Assembly (NCBI GenBank): GCA_934320845.1
Contig: CAKRFU010000002.1
Span: 1 to 64,000, forward strand
DNA: 64,000 nt
Source of the DNA: an uncultured Lachnospiraceae bacterium
Lineage (GTDB): Bacteria; Bacillota; Clostridia; Lachnospirales; Lachnospiraceae
Reading direction: 5' to 3'
The notes under the pieces were generated by a model. That model ran no database searches. It was not told where the DNA came from and was given only the letters and a program-made list of their open reading frames with translations. A program made the translations under genes and the position numbers. Of the stretch, positions 24,271-34,251 are shown in pieces; the stretch's first letter is position 1, and each line of letters begins with the position of its first letter.

Positions 24271-25202
24271 TTACAAAGGAAGCATTTGGCAAAAAGACGA
24301 TACGAAGTGTGAAAACATCAGATGCAAAGCTGTTCCTTATTAAATTGCAGCAGGAAGATGGGAAAAGCTACAGTTCCATTCATACCATCCGGGGAGTGCT
24401 GCGACCAGCCTTTCAGATGGCGGTGGATGATGACATTCTGGTAAAGAATCCATTTGGATTTCAGCTTGCCGGAGTATTGGCAAATGATGCAGTTACCAGA
24501 GAGGCAATTACAAAAGACCAGATGAGAAAGTTCCTAAAGTTTGTGCATGACGATGTGGTGTACTGCAAATACTATGAAGTAGTGTACATACTCTTTCATA
24601 CGGGAATGCGAATATCGGAATTTTGTGGACTGACGTTGAAGGACATTGATTTGCAGAACAGAACTGTGAATATCGACCATCAGTTGCAGAGAACATCAGA
24701 TATGCGGTATATCATAGAAACCACAAAGACGGATGCAGGAACAAGAGTGTTGCCGATTACAGAGGATGTGGCACAAATGTTTCAGGCGATCATTGAGGAC
24801 AGAAATGCACCGAAAGTGGAGAAGTCCATAGATGGATATAGTGGATTCCTATTTTACGATGATAATGGAATGCCACTTGTTGCGGTGCATTGGCAACACC
24901 GCTTTAATCATATGGTCGGCAGATATAATGACATTTACCGGGTGCAGATGCCAAACATTACACCTCATGTATGCCGACACACCTATTGCTCGAATATGGC
25001 AAAATCGGGAATGAATCCAAAGACGCTGCAGTACCTCATGGGGCATTCGGATATATCGGTCACAATGAATGTGTACACGCATATCGGATTTGATGATGCT
25101 GAGGAAGAATTGAAGCGGATGGAAGAGTTTAGAAAGGCACAGACAGAGGTTGAGCAGAAGAAAGAGAAAACGATGTCACAGAAGATGTTCAAGGTAGTTT
25201 GA
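24271..25202 (+). pseudogene. int: Tn916-type integrase, catalytic C-terminal part
   Basis: About 310 residues of a tyrosine recombinase close to Tn916 Int. The core-binding domain begins abruptly at [20 protein letters not shown]; the catalytic residues are all present: Arg in HTGMRISEF, HVCRHTY (H-x-x-R), LMGHSD (His) and the nucleophile Tyr in MNVYTHI. An open frame extends back to 24207 but those codons are antisense flagellin. The arm-binding domain is at 15231-15382. Without it, site-specific action on element ends is unlikely even if the fragment is made. Confidence 0.88.
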
Positions 25203-25215
25203 TATGGAAGATAGG

Positions 25216-25246
25216 AAACGCTCTGGCTTAGGCTGGGGCGTTTTTT
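25216..25246 (+). terminator. Terminator after the integrase fragment
   Basis: AAACGCTC (25216-25223) pairs with GGGGCGTTT (25235-25243) and a T run reaches 25246. It marks the 3' end of the integrase unit and probably lies close to the right end of the element. Confidence 0.65.
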
Positions 25247-25418
25247 GAGTGGAAAAATTGTAATTTCAATGGTAAAATATATTTTGAAAATTATTTTAAT
25301 GGCATAAAATATGTTGTGAGAGAAGAAATGCTTCAAATACATAGATATTCTGTTAAATATATCAATGATAGGGAAAAATGTCCTTATTTTTATAATATAA
25401 ATAAATGAGGTGATTCAA

Positions 25419-27062
25419 TTGGGTGGACAGGATGGTCTTAGAGGATATTTATATCAAGGCGTTGTTGCGATTATAAAAGCATTGAATTCAGAAGGATGGG
25501 ATTATATTTCTGTAGAATATCAAACTGAAAATGATAAGGTTGATATAGCCTTATTGGATTCGGATAGGGTGGTGTCAGCTATTCAAGTTAAGTCATCAAT
25601 AAATCTTTTTGAAAAAAGAGATGTTATGACGTGGATAAAGCAAATAACAGATGATGTTGAATCAAGTGTATATGAAATTTATTTGCTTGGTAATCCAAAA
25701 GAGGATACTAATATATTTATCAATTCTATTAGTCAATATTATAATGGTATAAACACAAATAAAATGCAGGATAGTTTAGGAGACTTTGTTGATGTTATAA
25801 ACGAGAAAAAAGTCAATGTGACACTTCTTCCAATAAATCAAGATTCTCTTGTGGCTAGTGTTAGAGATATTTTGAATCAGTACATAGGGAAAAAAGGATA
25901 TGAAGTTAGCTTTAGTGTTTTAGATTCTTTGACTAAAATGATTATTGGAGCAGACATGCTTTTGGCAACTCGTGGTAAAAAGATAAGTAAAGCGGAGTAT
26001 GATGAGAGAATTTTCGGATGGTTGAATTTGTCATGTGGAAATGGACTAAAAACAGAGAATTCATTTACTTATATTACCACATGCTTTTATTGGGAGGGAG
26101 TATTTTCAGAATCAATAAATCCGATTAATTTTCGAGATTTGATTAGCTACAAAAAGTATATCGAGAAGCAAAACGATATTATAAGGAAACATATTGATAT
26201 TATGAGTAAGCTTGATGTGAATGCGGAAGATGTTAGCTATGAAAAAGATGGAAAAACACTTATGCCTATGAAAGAAACAGAATTGACAGCACATATACCA
26301 GGAGAAGTGTATAAAGTGGATGATAAAATTGTTGAGACAATTGAAAATATAGTCTCCAATTTCTTGAATATTCAGTTAGACAAATCATTTTGGAATTTTG
26401 GAGACTTAATGAAGAAGGTAATTCAAGGAAAAGATTATTTAGTAGGAACTGTTAATCAGAAAAAGAAAGAACAATTGTTATGGGAGTTACTTCCAAAATT
26501 GTCAGATCGTGTACAAAGTGAGAATTATGCTAGTGCATTTGAGAACATATCAATATTGCCATTGGTAATTCGAAATAGCGGAAGTATTGCAAATCAAAAA
26601 GTGATGATAACGATAAAGATTCCTAAGGAAAAAATAACATTGTTTGACTATGATGATGTGATTAAAAAATTGTGTCCTAGTGTTGATATTGCAAAGGGCA
26701 TTATAGATAGTGATATTACTCGGAATATGTGGACTACGATAGAAGATGAAAATATAAGATGGGAGGGGATATCTTTTATCTATAATGATGTTGATACAAG
26801 ACTCCTTATTCATCCCGATAGTTTGCAAGTTCAAAAGGAAAAGATTTTGAAAGATTTGGAATTTTATACAAAGTATGAAACTTCTGAAGATGAAGATTAC
26901 ATATTAGTAAAAACAGAAGTTGATAATATTAGACCGGATGAAAATATTGCTTTAGAAAAATATTTGATATTTAGGAGTATTGAAGCAGGAACTGTTATTA
27001 AATATAGTATTATTTCTCAGAATATTCCTAGAAAAATTGAGGGAGAATTGTTTGTAGTTTAA
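25419..27062 (+). CDS. REase-fold (DUF4297/Cap4-like) nuclease domain protein, putative solitary defence gene
   Basis: The protein has 547 residues. TTG 25419 is favoured because GAGGTG lies six bases before it; GTG 25410 overlaps that site. The N-terminal 70 residues have a PD-(D/E)XK layout: GLRGYLYQG, then VDIALL and AIQVKSS (D, Q-x-K). This order occurs in DUF4297/Cap4-like nuclease domains and in effector subunits of ABC-3C-type systems. The long C-terminal part (450 residues) has no motif I recognise and may be a sensor. No partner gene is next to it. It ends 4 bases before the right copy of the duplicated leader. AT content is markedly higher than in neighbours. Confidence 0.55.
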   Translation: MGGQDGLRGYLYQGVVAIIKALNSEGWDYISVEYQTENDKVDIALLDSDRVVSAIQVKSSINLFEKRDVMTWIKQITDDVESSVYEIYLLGNPKEDTNIFINSISQYYNGINTNKMQDSLGDFVDVINEKKVNVTLLPINQDSLVASVRDILNQYIGKKGYEVSFSVLDSLTKMIIGADMLLATRGKKISKAEYDERIFGWLNLSCGNGLKTENSFTYITTCFYWEGVFSESINPINFRDLISYKKYIEKQNDIIRKHIDIMSKLDVNAEDVSYEKDGKTLMPMKETELTAHIPGEVYKVDDKIVETIENIVSNFLNIQLDKSFWNFGDLMKKVIQGKDYLVGTVNQKKKEQLLWELLPKLSDRVQSENYASAFENISILPLVIRNSGSIANQKVMITIKIPKEKITLFDYDDVIKKLCPSVDIAKGIIDSDITRNMWTTIEDENIRWEGISFIYNDVDTRLLIHPDSLQVQKEKILKDLEFYTKYETSEDEDYILVKTEVDNIRPDENIALEKYLIFRSIEAGTVIKYSIISQNIPRKIEGELFVV

Positions 27063-27065
27063 AAT

Positions 27066-27267
27066 CCTTAGTAGTAACAATTACCATTTTACTACCTTTT
27101 TTACTACTAACAGGTAGTAACAACTTGCTCAATTCTGCTCTGATTTGCTACAATCTGTAGTTTCAGAGCATTTTACCATAACCCCAGAAAATCTTGCAAA
27201 ACAGGGCATTCCGGGGCAAAACAAGGAGAACAAAACTATGATAAAAATACTTTTCATCTGCCACGGC
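27066..27267 (+). repeat. Right copy of duplicated phosphatase-leader repeat
   Basis: This is the counterpart of 4182-4385 and here leads into an intact phosphatase gene. Interleaved inverted repeats: TTAGTAGTAA (27068-27077) with TTACTACTAA (27101-27110), and TTACTACC (27089-27096) with GGTAGTAA (27113-27120), all perfect. The spacing between arms equals that in the left copy. The copy contains the ribosome binding site and the first ten codons of the phosphatase gene. Confidence 0.85.
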
Positions 27268-27702
27268 AATATCTGCCGCAGTACAATGGCACAATTTGTT
27301 TTTCAAGACATGGTAAACAAAGCCGGTCTTGCCGATGAATTTTTCATCGATTCAAAGGCAACAAGTACAGAAGAAATAGGAAATCCGCCGCACCAGGGAA
27401 CAGTCCGCAAAATGAATGAACTTGGAATACCTATGCAACCGCATTTTGCATCACAGGTAACAAAAAGTGACTATGATAAATTTGATTATATAATTGGAAT
27501 GGACAAATGGAATTACAAAAACATGATGCGTATTTTTGGAAGTGATCCGGATGGCAAAGTGTCACTTCTGCTAGAATTTGCCGGAAGTGGCAGAGATATC
27601 GCTGATCCATGGTATACAGGCAATTTTGATGAAACATATAGAGATGTAAAAGAAGGTTGTGAAGCTTTATTGGCTGTATGCAAAGAAGAAATTGAAATGT
27701 AA
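27238..27702 (+). CDS. Low-molecular-weight protein tyrosine phosphatase
   Basis: The protein has 154 residues. ATG 27238 follows AAGGAG; MIKILFICHGNICRSTMA has the P-loop C-x5-R-S with nucleophile C8 and R14 at the very N-terminus, as the family requires. The general acid lies in DPWYTGNF. Cytoplasmic LMW phosphatases remove phosphate from tyrosine (and arginine) residues and often act in stress or capsule control. The leader is the duplicated element described at 27066. Complete and probably functional. Confidence 0.93.
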   Translation: MIKILFICHGNICRSTMAQFVFQDMVNKAGLADEFFIDSKATSTEEIGNPPHQGTVRKMNELGIPMQPHFASQVTKSDYDKFDYIIGMDKWNYKNMMRIFGSDPDGKVSLLLEFAGSGRDIADPWYTGNFDETYRDVKEGCEALLAVCKEEIEM

Positions 27703-27905
27703 TAAAAAGAGAAAATTTAGAAATATAGATAAAAAGTTTCTTAAAAATATATAGAGCGAGCGGTAACAAACAACCAAAAAATTATCATCTAAGGGTGATA
27801 CGAATTATTGATGTAATTTTGCGCATATGTTAAAATTGTAATTGGGTATGGGTTATATGGATTATGGCAAAAGGGTTAAACTTTTTTGGAGAGGTGTGAC
27901 TCTGG

Positions 27906-30203
27906 ATGAATTGGAATTATGATTATTACATTGCATCATCAATCGTTTTGATAGTGCTGATAATATATTATTATCGTGTTGCAGAACTTAGCAAATTTTC
28001 GAGAAGAATATATGGATATTTTTTGATAATCTGTTTTGCCTGCTGTGTGACGGATATGTTTGCAAGCCTTGTGCTTATCAGGCATTTTCACGAGATGATA
28101 GTGCTTAATTATCTGGGACAGATGGTGGCATATTCATTTCAGCATTTAGTGCCATGCATGTACTTTTTGTATATAGTATCTTTGGCAAAAGAAAATGACC
28201 ATTTTAAAGGAAGAAAATTACTTTGGTTTATTCCGGCGGCTATTGAGCAATGTATGATATGGACAGATTACTTTACGAATGCTTTGTTTAAATATTCCGT
28301 AGAGGGAGGGTATCAGCGTGGACCGTTTATGCCTGTTTTGCTTGTGTGCACTATATATTATTTTGCAGCAGCTATGTTTCAGGCTTTTTCAAAAGACAGT
28401 GTTATGGAAATGCGTTACAAGCTCGTTACTGTCTTGTTTATGTTTTTGAGTTTGATTGCTATGCTTGTACAGATGCTTAATCCGATGCTGATGGTCATAG
28501 GGGCAAGCAGTGCGCTCGGTTGCCTTATAATGCAGATGACTTTACAAAATCCTATACTTATCATGCAGGCAAATCATAAGGAAATTGAAGCTCGTGAAGC
28601 TGCTGAGGAAGCCAATAAAGCTAAAAGTACATTCATTGCAAATATGTCACATGAAATAAGAACGCCTATGAATGCGATATGCGGAATGGCTGATATTTTA
28701 GGTAAATGCGAACTTACCGAACTTGAACACGAGTATGTTGATACCATACAGACGGCAGCAGATTCACTTTTGTCTATTATAAATGATGTTTTGGATTTTT
28801 CAAAAATAGATGCGGGAAAGATGGAACTTTGTCCCGTTGAATATCGGTTTGACACATTTATTGAGGGTATAGAGAATGTCATTGCGGCAAGAATTTTTGA
28901 TAAAAAACTTGAGTTTGAAGTTTCAATGTCAAAGGATATTCCTGTTTATCTTTATGGTGATTGTGCCAAGATAAATCAGGTACTTGTTAATATATTAAGC
29001 AATGCAGTTAAATTTACTGACAAGGGTAAAATTAAACTTGACATAGATTCAAGATACATAAATGACGATGTTGTGGAGCTTAGTTTTGCAATAAGTGACA
29101 CGGGTATAGGCATTAGAGATGAGGATATGGACAAGCTGTTCAATCAGTTCAGTCAGGTTGATGCCATGCGTAACAGAAAAAGGGAGGGAACCGGGTTAGG
29201 TCTCGCTCTTTCAAAGAATATTGTACAGATGATGAACGGAAGTATAGAGGTTCAGAGTGAGTACAATGTGGGAAGCTGTTTTACTGCTAAGATAAGACAG
29301 AGGGTATGTGAAGAACAAAATACTGATATTAAAAAACATGCCCTTGAAAAATATAAGAATAAAGTTATATTTGTATATGAAAATGATTACAGTAGCAGAA
29401 AGCATCTGCTTGAAATTCTCAAACAGCTTGGTCTGAAAACAATTTGTGTCAATTCCATAGACGAGATTGGCAGGGAAGTGTATAATATATATTCGGATAG
29501 TGACAGAATTTTTATATATAATTACTTTGATTATCAAAGAGTTAAAAATATATTGGCTGATAAGGATATGTTTGGCAATATAGAAAAAATAGCATTGCTT
29601 GAATTTTATACTGTTTTTTCTGAAAATGATGTACCGGAATTGTACATAAGAAAGCCTTTTGACCTGTTTAAGGTTTACAGGGTTTTATTTGAAAAGAAAT
29701 CTGATATGGCTAAGGAGGCTTATGTACCTCAAAAAGGCATAGTGAGAAAAAATCTAAGCAGTGAAGTTGAGACTGATATTGACAGCGTTCCTAAAAAAAC
29801 ACAGGAGGTTTCAAACGAGAAATTTAAAGACGCGAGGGTTGCTGTTGTCGATGATAATAAAGTTAATTTAAGGGTTGCTGTAACCCAATTGAGAGAGTTT
29901 GGGGTTATTCCAGAAGTATTTTCAAGTGGAGAGGCAATTTTAAAGGCACTTGGCAGAGGCAGACAGTATGATATGATTTTTATGGATCATATGATGCCTG
30001 AGATGGATGGGGTTGAAACTACAAAATATATCAGAGCCATGTCATCGGAGTATTGTAAAAATGTACCTGTTATTGCACTTACTGCAAATGCCATAACAGG
30101 TGTTGAAACAGAATATAAGGCAGCTGGAATGAATGACTGGCTGTTTAAGCCTGTTAAGCTTGATGATCTTAAATCCATGATAATTAAATACCTGCCGGAT
30201 TAA
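27906..30203 (+). CDS. Hybrid sensor histidine kinase with receiver domain
   Basis: The protein has 765 residues. The first ~220 residues hold about seven hydrophobic segments, an integral membrane sensor. After a short coiled linker ([14 protein letters not shown]) comes the HisKA domain with H249 in [12 protein letters not shown], then the ATPase domain with ISDTGIGI and GTGLGLAL. A middle region (about 490-620) resembles a degenerate receiver. The C-terminal receiver has VVDDN and acceptor D694 in FMDHMMP. The GGDEF/EAL-like gene follows 79 bases later and may be functionally linked. The start codon follows GGAGAGGTG. Confidence 0.9.
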   Translation: MNWNYDYYIASSIVLIVLIIYYYRVAELSKFSRRIYGYFLIICFACCVTDMFASLVLIRHFHEMIVLNYLGQMVAYSFQHLVPCMYFLYIVSLAKENDHFKGRKLLWFIPAAIEQCMIWTDYFTNALFKYSVEGGYQRGPFMPVLLVCTIYYFAAAMFQAFSKDSVMEMRYKLVTVLFMFLSLIAMLVQMLNPMLMVIGASSALGCLIMQMTLQNPILIMQANHKEIEAREAAEEANKAKSTFIANMSHEIRTPMNAICGMADILGKCELTELEHEYVDTIQTAADSLLSIINDVLDFSKIDAGKMELCPVEYRFDTFIEGIENVIAARIFDKKLEFEVSMSKDIPVYLYGDCAKINQVLVNILSNAVKFTDKGKIKLDIDSRYINDDVVELSFAISDTGIGIRDEDMDKLFNQFSQVDAMRNRKREGTGLGLALSKNIVQMMNGSIEVQSEYNVGSCFTAKIRQRVCEEQNTDIKKHALEKYKNKVIFVYENDYSSRKHLLEILKQLGLKTICVNSIDEIGREVYNIYSDSDRIFIYNYFDYQRVKNILADKDMFGNIEKIALLEFYTVFSENDVPELYIRKPFDLFKVYRVLFEKKSDMAKEAYVPQKGIVRKNLSSEVETDIDSVPKKTQEVSNEKFKDARVAVVDDNKVNLRVAVTQLREFGVIPEVFSSGEAILKALGRGRQYDMIFMDHMMPEMDGVETTKYIRAMSSEYCKNVPVIALTANAITGVETEYKAAGMNDWLFKPVKLDDLKSMIIKYLPD

Positions 30204-30282
30204 GAAAAGGTGTTACCTCAGTACATCTGATGCATTACCGGGGGGATAAAAGTTATCCGGGATTTGGAAAAGGGGGATTAAG

Positions 30283-32808
30283 ATGGATGGAAAAATTTTT
30301 GAAAAATTGATTGATGTATCGGAGTGTGCGTTTTTCATTTCAAAACCCGGCGGCGATATGGAAATTACATATGCCAGCAGGAAATTTTACTCAATGCTTC
30401 AATATTCAAAAGAAGAATTTGAGGAAAAATATAACAACAGTCTTATGGCGGTTATCCTGCCTGAAGAAAAGCAGAAGGTCAAAAACCTTATTGCAAGGCA
30501 GTTTGCAGCTGGTGGAACAGTAAAGGTTGAATGCAGGGTAAAGAGAAAAGACGGGACGATTGCGTGGCTGGCAATTTCAGCAAAAAGCATTTTACATATG
30601 ATGGAAAATAAATTTTTCTGTTCTTGTCAGGATGTCACGAAGTCTAAAAATAATGTTGAGAGTGTGTTTAAAGCGAAACACGAGATTGATGTTATTGCAA
30701 ACAGTATTCCGGGTGGAGTTATAAAGATACGAATGAAAGACATGAAAATTCTTTATGCAAATGACGGATATTTTATGCTTTCAGGTTATTCCAGAGCGGA
30801 ATTTCACATAAATTTCGGAGATTATTGTGACAGCATAATACATCCTTCTGATATGAAAATGGTTATGAGCACATTTGGCACTACTGTTGAAAATCATGGA
30901 CTTTTGGGCTTTGAACATAGATTGCTCGGAAAGATGGGGCATACCAAGTGGGTTTATGTAAATGGAAGAAAGATTGATGATGAGAGCGGAGATGACGTAT
31001 ACCTTTGCGTTCTTATGGACATTACATCAAGAAAAATTATGGAAGCAGAGTTTGAGGAAAATGCGAGACGTTTTAAATATGTTTCGGAGTACCTCAAGGA
31101 GGCTATGTGGACATATGATATAAACGAGAAAAAGTTTTCCATGAGCGGAAGTCTCGGTGAGGCTTTCTCAGAAGAAAAATTTTTAAATACATGGGATGAT
31201 TTGCCGGACATTCTCGAACTTTTCCATCCTGATGACGTTGAGATATTTGAAAAAAGGATAAAGGAAAGAGTAGAGAAAGCAGGCAGCAGCCGTTACATTT
31301 ACCGTATAAGGGACAATAGTGCACTGTTTAGAAATGTTGAGATATGTGCCGTGTCGGTTTCAGACGATGGCGGAGAAAAGCCGGATAAGATTTATTCGGT
31401 AGCCAGAATAGTTGATATGGTTGATGGAATTTCGGCAGCTCTTGATAAAGAAAGAGAAGAAATATCAGGTCAGAATAAGCTTGTAAATATGGCTAAGTCG
31501 GCACAGGCTAAAGCTGAGGATAACATTACATCGCTTATGCCGTATGCGTCATTTATGAATGCAGCAGAAAAGATTTTGAGCAGCAGAAAAGATGATGAAC
31601 ATTACGCTCTTGTATGTGCAGATATAAATGAGTTTAGAAAATTCAGCCACAATTATGGCTTTTCGATAAGCAATAGAATTTTGGAAGAGTTTTCAAAAAC
31701 GCTTCTTGCAAATCTTGCACAAGATGGTGTCTGCTCAAGGGTTGATGGAGACTATTTTGTTGTACTTTTGAAATATGAACACCATAAAGATCTTCTGAAG
31801 ATGATGTCAGCTATGGTTAAATCAAGAAATGTTGCAAGTGAAGAAGACAAAGAAGTAAATATAGAATTTGGCACAACTACAGGAATTTATCTTGTACAGG
31901 AAACGGATTGCGAATTGCTTGAAATGCTAGAAAAAGCAGATATGGCGAGAAGAAGCATTAAAGGGCTTCGTGGAAATCATTATGCTATTTATACTGATGA
32001 CCTCAAGAGTGAGCAGTTTAAAGAGGAAGATGTTATTGAGCAGATTCATGATGCGGTAAGAAATCATGATATAGAAATATGCTATATGCCTAGAATATGC
32101 AGTGACAAGGATGATATTGTAGGTTGTAAAGCCGTACCACGAGTTCAGTTAAAGGATGGTCAGGTTCTTGAATCTGATGATTTAATGAGACTTATTGAGC
32201 GTGGCGGAAAGCTGAGTAGTTTTGCACTGGCTACATTGTCTTTAGTATGCTGCAGTGTTGGCGCATGGAAAAAAATGGGTAATAAAATAGTCCCGTTTTC
32301 AATTGAGATGACTGCAAGTGAACTTTCGGACAAAAATGTTGTAAAAAAAATAGATGATATTGTAGTGAAACAGAATGGAATTGAGCCTGAAAATGTTATT
32401 ATAGAAATTCAGGAGAGATATCTTGCTGATATGACTACGGTGCTTGAGATGGCTATAGAGGATTTGTGTGCAAGAGGATACAAAGTTATCATAAGTAGAT
32501 TTGGAACTGACCACACAGCAGTACATTCTATAAGAAAACTAAGTGTGACAGGGATAAAGTTCCACGGTGAATATTTTAATAAATATATGACTTCCAATAA
32601 AGAATGCATTATTCTGAGCAAAACCGTGGAGATGGCAAAAAGTCTGGGACTTACAGTTACATGCGGAGGAATACATACGCCTATGCAGGAAGAATTTGCA
32701 AAGAAAATAGGTTGTGAGATGTTTGAGGGCGATATGTATTATGGTGCAGTAAGAAGCAATGTATTTGAAAAGTGTTTCCTTGAAAGTAAGGTGAAAGAGA
32801 AAGATTAG
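30283..32808 (+). CDS. PAS-PAS-PAS-GGDEF-EAL protein with degenerate catalytic motifs
   Basis: The protein has 841 residues and no membrane segment. Two clear PAS domains (about 10-120 and 135-250) and a third (about 260-370) are followed by a diguanylate-cyclase-like domain in which the signature is RVDGDYF instead of GGDEF. The EAL-like domain has KAVPR where 'EALLR' is expected and SRFGTDHTAVHSI in place of 'DDFGTGYSSL', with IEMTASELS for the usual 'N.S..ql'. Both catalytic centres therefore look inactive. It may bind c-di-GMP or a partner rather than turn it over. ATG 30283 is preceded by AAAAGGGGG. Confidence 0.88.
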   Translation: MDGKIFEKLIDVSECAFFISKPGGDMEITYASRKFYSMLQYSKEEFEEKYNNSLMAVILPEEKQKVKNLIARQFAAGGTVKVECRVKRKDGTIAWLAISAKSILHMMENKFFCSCQDVTKSKNNVESVFKAKHEIDVIANSIPGGVIKIRMKDMKILYANDGYFMLSGYSRAEFHINFGDYCDSIIHPSDMKMVMSTFGTTVENHGLLGFEHRLLGKMGHTKWVYVNGRKIDDESGDDVYLCVLMDITSRKIMEAEFEENARRFKYVSEYLKEAMWTYDINEKKFSMSGSLGEAFSEEKFLNTWDDLPDILELFHPDDVEIFEKRIKERVEKAGSSRYIYRIRDNSALFRNVEICAVSVSDDGGEKPDKIYSVARIVDMVDGISAALDKEREEISGQNKLVNMAKSAQAKAEDNITSLMPYASFMNAAEKILSSRKDDEHYALVCADINEFRKFSHNYGFSISNRILEEFSKTLLANLAQDGVCSRVDGDYFVVLLKYEHHKDLLKMMSAMVKSRNVASEEDKEVNIEFGTTTGIYLVQETDCELLEMLEKADMARRSIKGLRGNHYAIYTDDLKSEQFKEEDVIEQIHDAVRNHDIEICYMPRICSDKDDIVGCKAVPRVQLKDGQVLESDDLMRLIERGGKLSSFALATLSLVCCSVGAWKKMGNKIVPFSIEMTASELSDKNVVKKIDDIVVKQNGIEPENVIIEIQERYLADMTTVLEMAIEDLCARGYKVIISRFGTDHTAVHSIRKLSVTGIKFHGEYFNKYMTSNKECIILSKTVEMAKSLGLTVTCGGIHTPMQEEFAKKIGCEMFEGDMYYGAVRSNVFEKCFLESKVKEKD

Positions 32809-32933
32809 AAATTAGCAGCACAGACAGTAATTGTTGTGATGGCATGATATTGTTATTGGTTGCATTATCACACGAATGTGTGTAAAATAATATTTATGAT
32901 TTAATATTGAAGAAAAGTTAAAGGAGATAAAAA

Positions 32934-34217
32934 ATGATTGACATAAGATTTCTGAGAGAAAATCCGGATGTTGTTAAACAGAACATTAAAAATAAGTTTC
33001 AGGATGACAAGCTTCCGTTAGTAGACGAGGTTATAGAGTTTGATGCTAAGTCAAGACAGGCAAAGCAGGATGCGGATGCACTTCGTGCCTCAAGAAAATC
33101 AATTTCAAAAGAGATTGGTGCACTTATGGCACAGGGTAAGAAAGAAGAAGCAGAAGCGAAGAAAGCAGAAGTTTCAAAAAATGCTGAAAAGCTTGCAGAG
33201 TTAGAAGAACTTGAAAAAGAATACCAGGAAAAAGTTAAAGAGAGAATGCTGGTTATTCCAAACATCATTGACCCAAGTGTTCCTATCGGTAAGGATGACA
33301 GTGAAAATGTTGAGATTGAGAAGTTTGGTGAACCTGTAGTTCCTGACTTTGAAGTTCCTTATCATACAGAGATTATGGAAAAATTTGACGGTATTGACCT
33401 TGATGCGGCAGGAAAAGTTGCAGGAAACGGTTTCTATTATCTTATGGGAGATATTGCGAGACTTCATTCGGCAGTTATATCTTATGCAAGAGATTTTATG
33501 ATTGACAGAGGATTCACATATTGTGTACCACCTTTTATGATTAGAAGCAATGTAGTTACCGGTGTTATGAGTTTTGCCGAGATGGATGCCATGATGTATA
33601 AGATAGAGGGTGAAGATTTATATCTTATCGGAACAAGTGAGCATTCAATGATTGGTAAATTTATAGATACAATTGTTGACGAGAAAGAACTTCCAAAAAC
33701 TCTTACAAGTTATTCTCCTTGCTTTAGAAAAGAGAAAGGTGCTCATGGAATAGAAGAGCGTGGAGTTTATCGTATACATCAGTTTGAAAAGCAGGAAATG
33801 ATAGTTGTATGTAAGCCGGAAGAAAGCAAAATGTGGTTTGACAAATTATGGCAGAATACAGTTGATTTATTCAGAAGTCTTGATATTCCTGTACGCACGC
33901 TTGAGTGCTGTTCAGGTGATTTAGCAGACCTTAAAGTTAAATCTATCGACGTTGAAGCATGGTCACCACGTCAGAAGAAATATTTTGAAGTGGGAAGCTG
34001 CTCAAATCTTGGAGATGCACAGGCTCGTCGTCTTCAGATTCGTGTCCGTGGAGAGAATGGAGAAAAATATTTTGCACATACTCTCAACAATACGGTTGTT
34101 GCACCACCTAGAATGCTTATAGCTTTCCTTGAAAATAATCTTCAGGCAGATGGAAATGTTCGCATTCCTGAAGCACTCAGACCATACATGGGCGGCAAGG
34201 AATTTTTAGGAAAATAG
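32934..34217 (+). CDS. serS: Seryl-tRNA synthetase
   Basis: The protein has 427 residues; the start follows AAAGGAG. An N-terminal helical hairpin (about 30-105, charged coiled coil) that clamps tRNA-Ser is followed by the class II core: GTSEHSMIG, motif 2 in CFRKEKGAHGIEERGVYRIHQFEKQEM order, and motif 3 in LNNTVVAPPRMLIAFLENN. The motif 3 stretch differs from the common 'LNGSGLAVGRTL' version but retains the arginine; this is a known clostridial-type variant as far as I recall. No T-box leader was found upstream. Confidence 0.95.
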   Translation: MIDIRFLRENPDVVKQNIKNKFQDDKLPLVDEVIEFDAKSRQAKQDADALRASRKSISKEIGALMAQGKKEEAEAKKAEVSKNAEKLAELEELEKEYQEKVKERMLVIPNIIDPSVPIGKDDSENVEIEKFGEPVVPDFEVPYHTEIMEKFDGIDLDAAGKVAGNGFYYLMGDIARLHSAVISYARDFMIDRGFTYCVPPFMIRSNVVTGVMSFAEMDAMMYKIEGEDLYLIGTSEHSMIGKFIDTIVDEKELPKTLTSYSPCFRKEKGAHGIEERGVYRIHQFEKQEMIVVCKPEESKMWFDKLWQNTVDLFRSLDIPVRTLECCSGDLADLKVKSIDVEAWSPRQKKYFEVGSCSNLGDAQARRLQIRVRGENGEKYFAHTLNNTVVAPPRMLIAFLENNLQADGNVRIPEALRPYMGGKEFLGK

Positions 34218-34251
34218 ATATAGGCATATCGATGAATTGGAGGGATTGCAC

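Noticed and set aside
32809..32933. T-box leader before serS
   Set aside because: No specifier loop, T-box consensus or terminator/antiterminator pair could be found in 125 bases.
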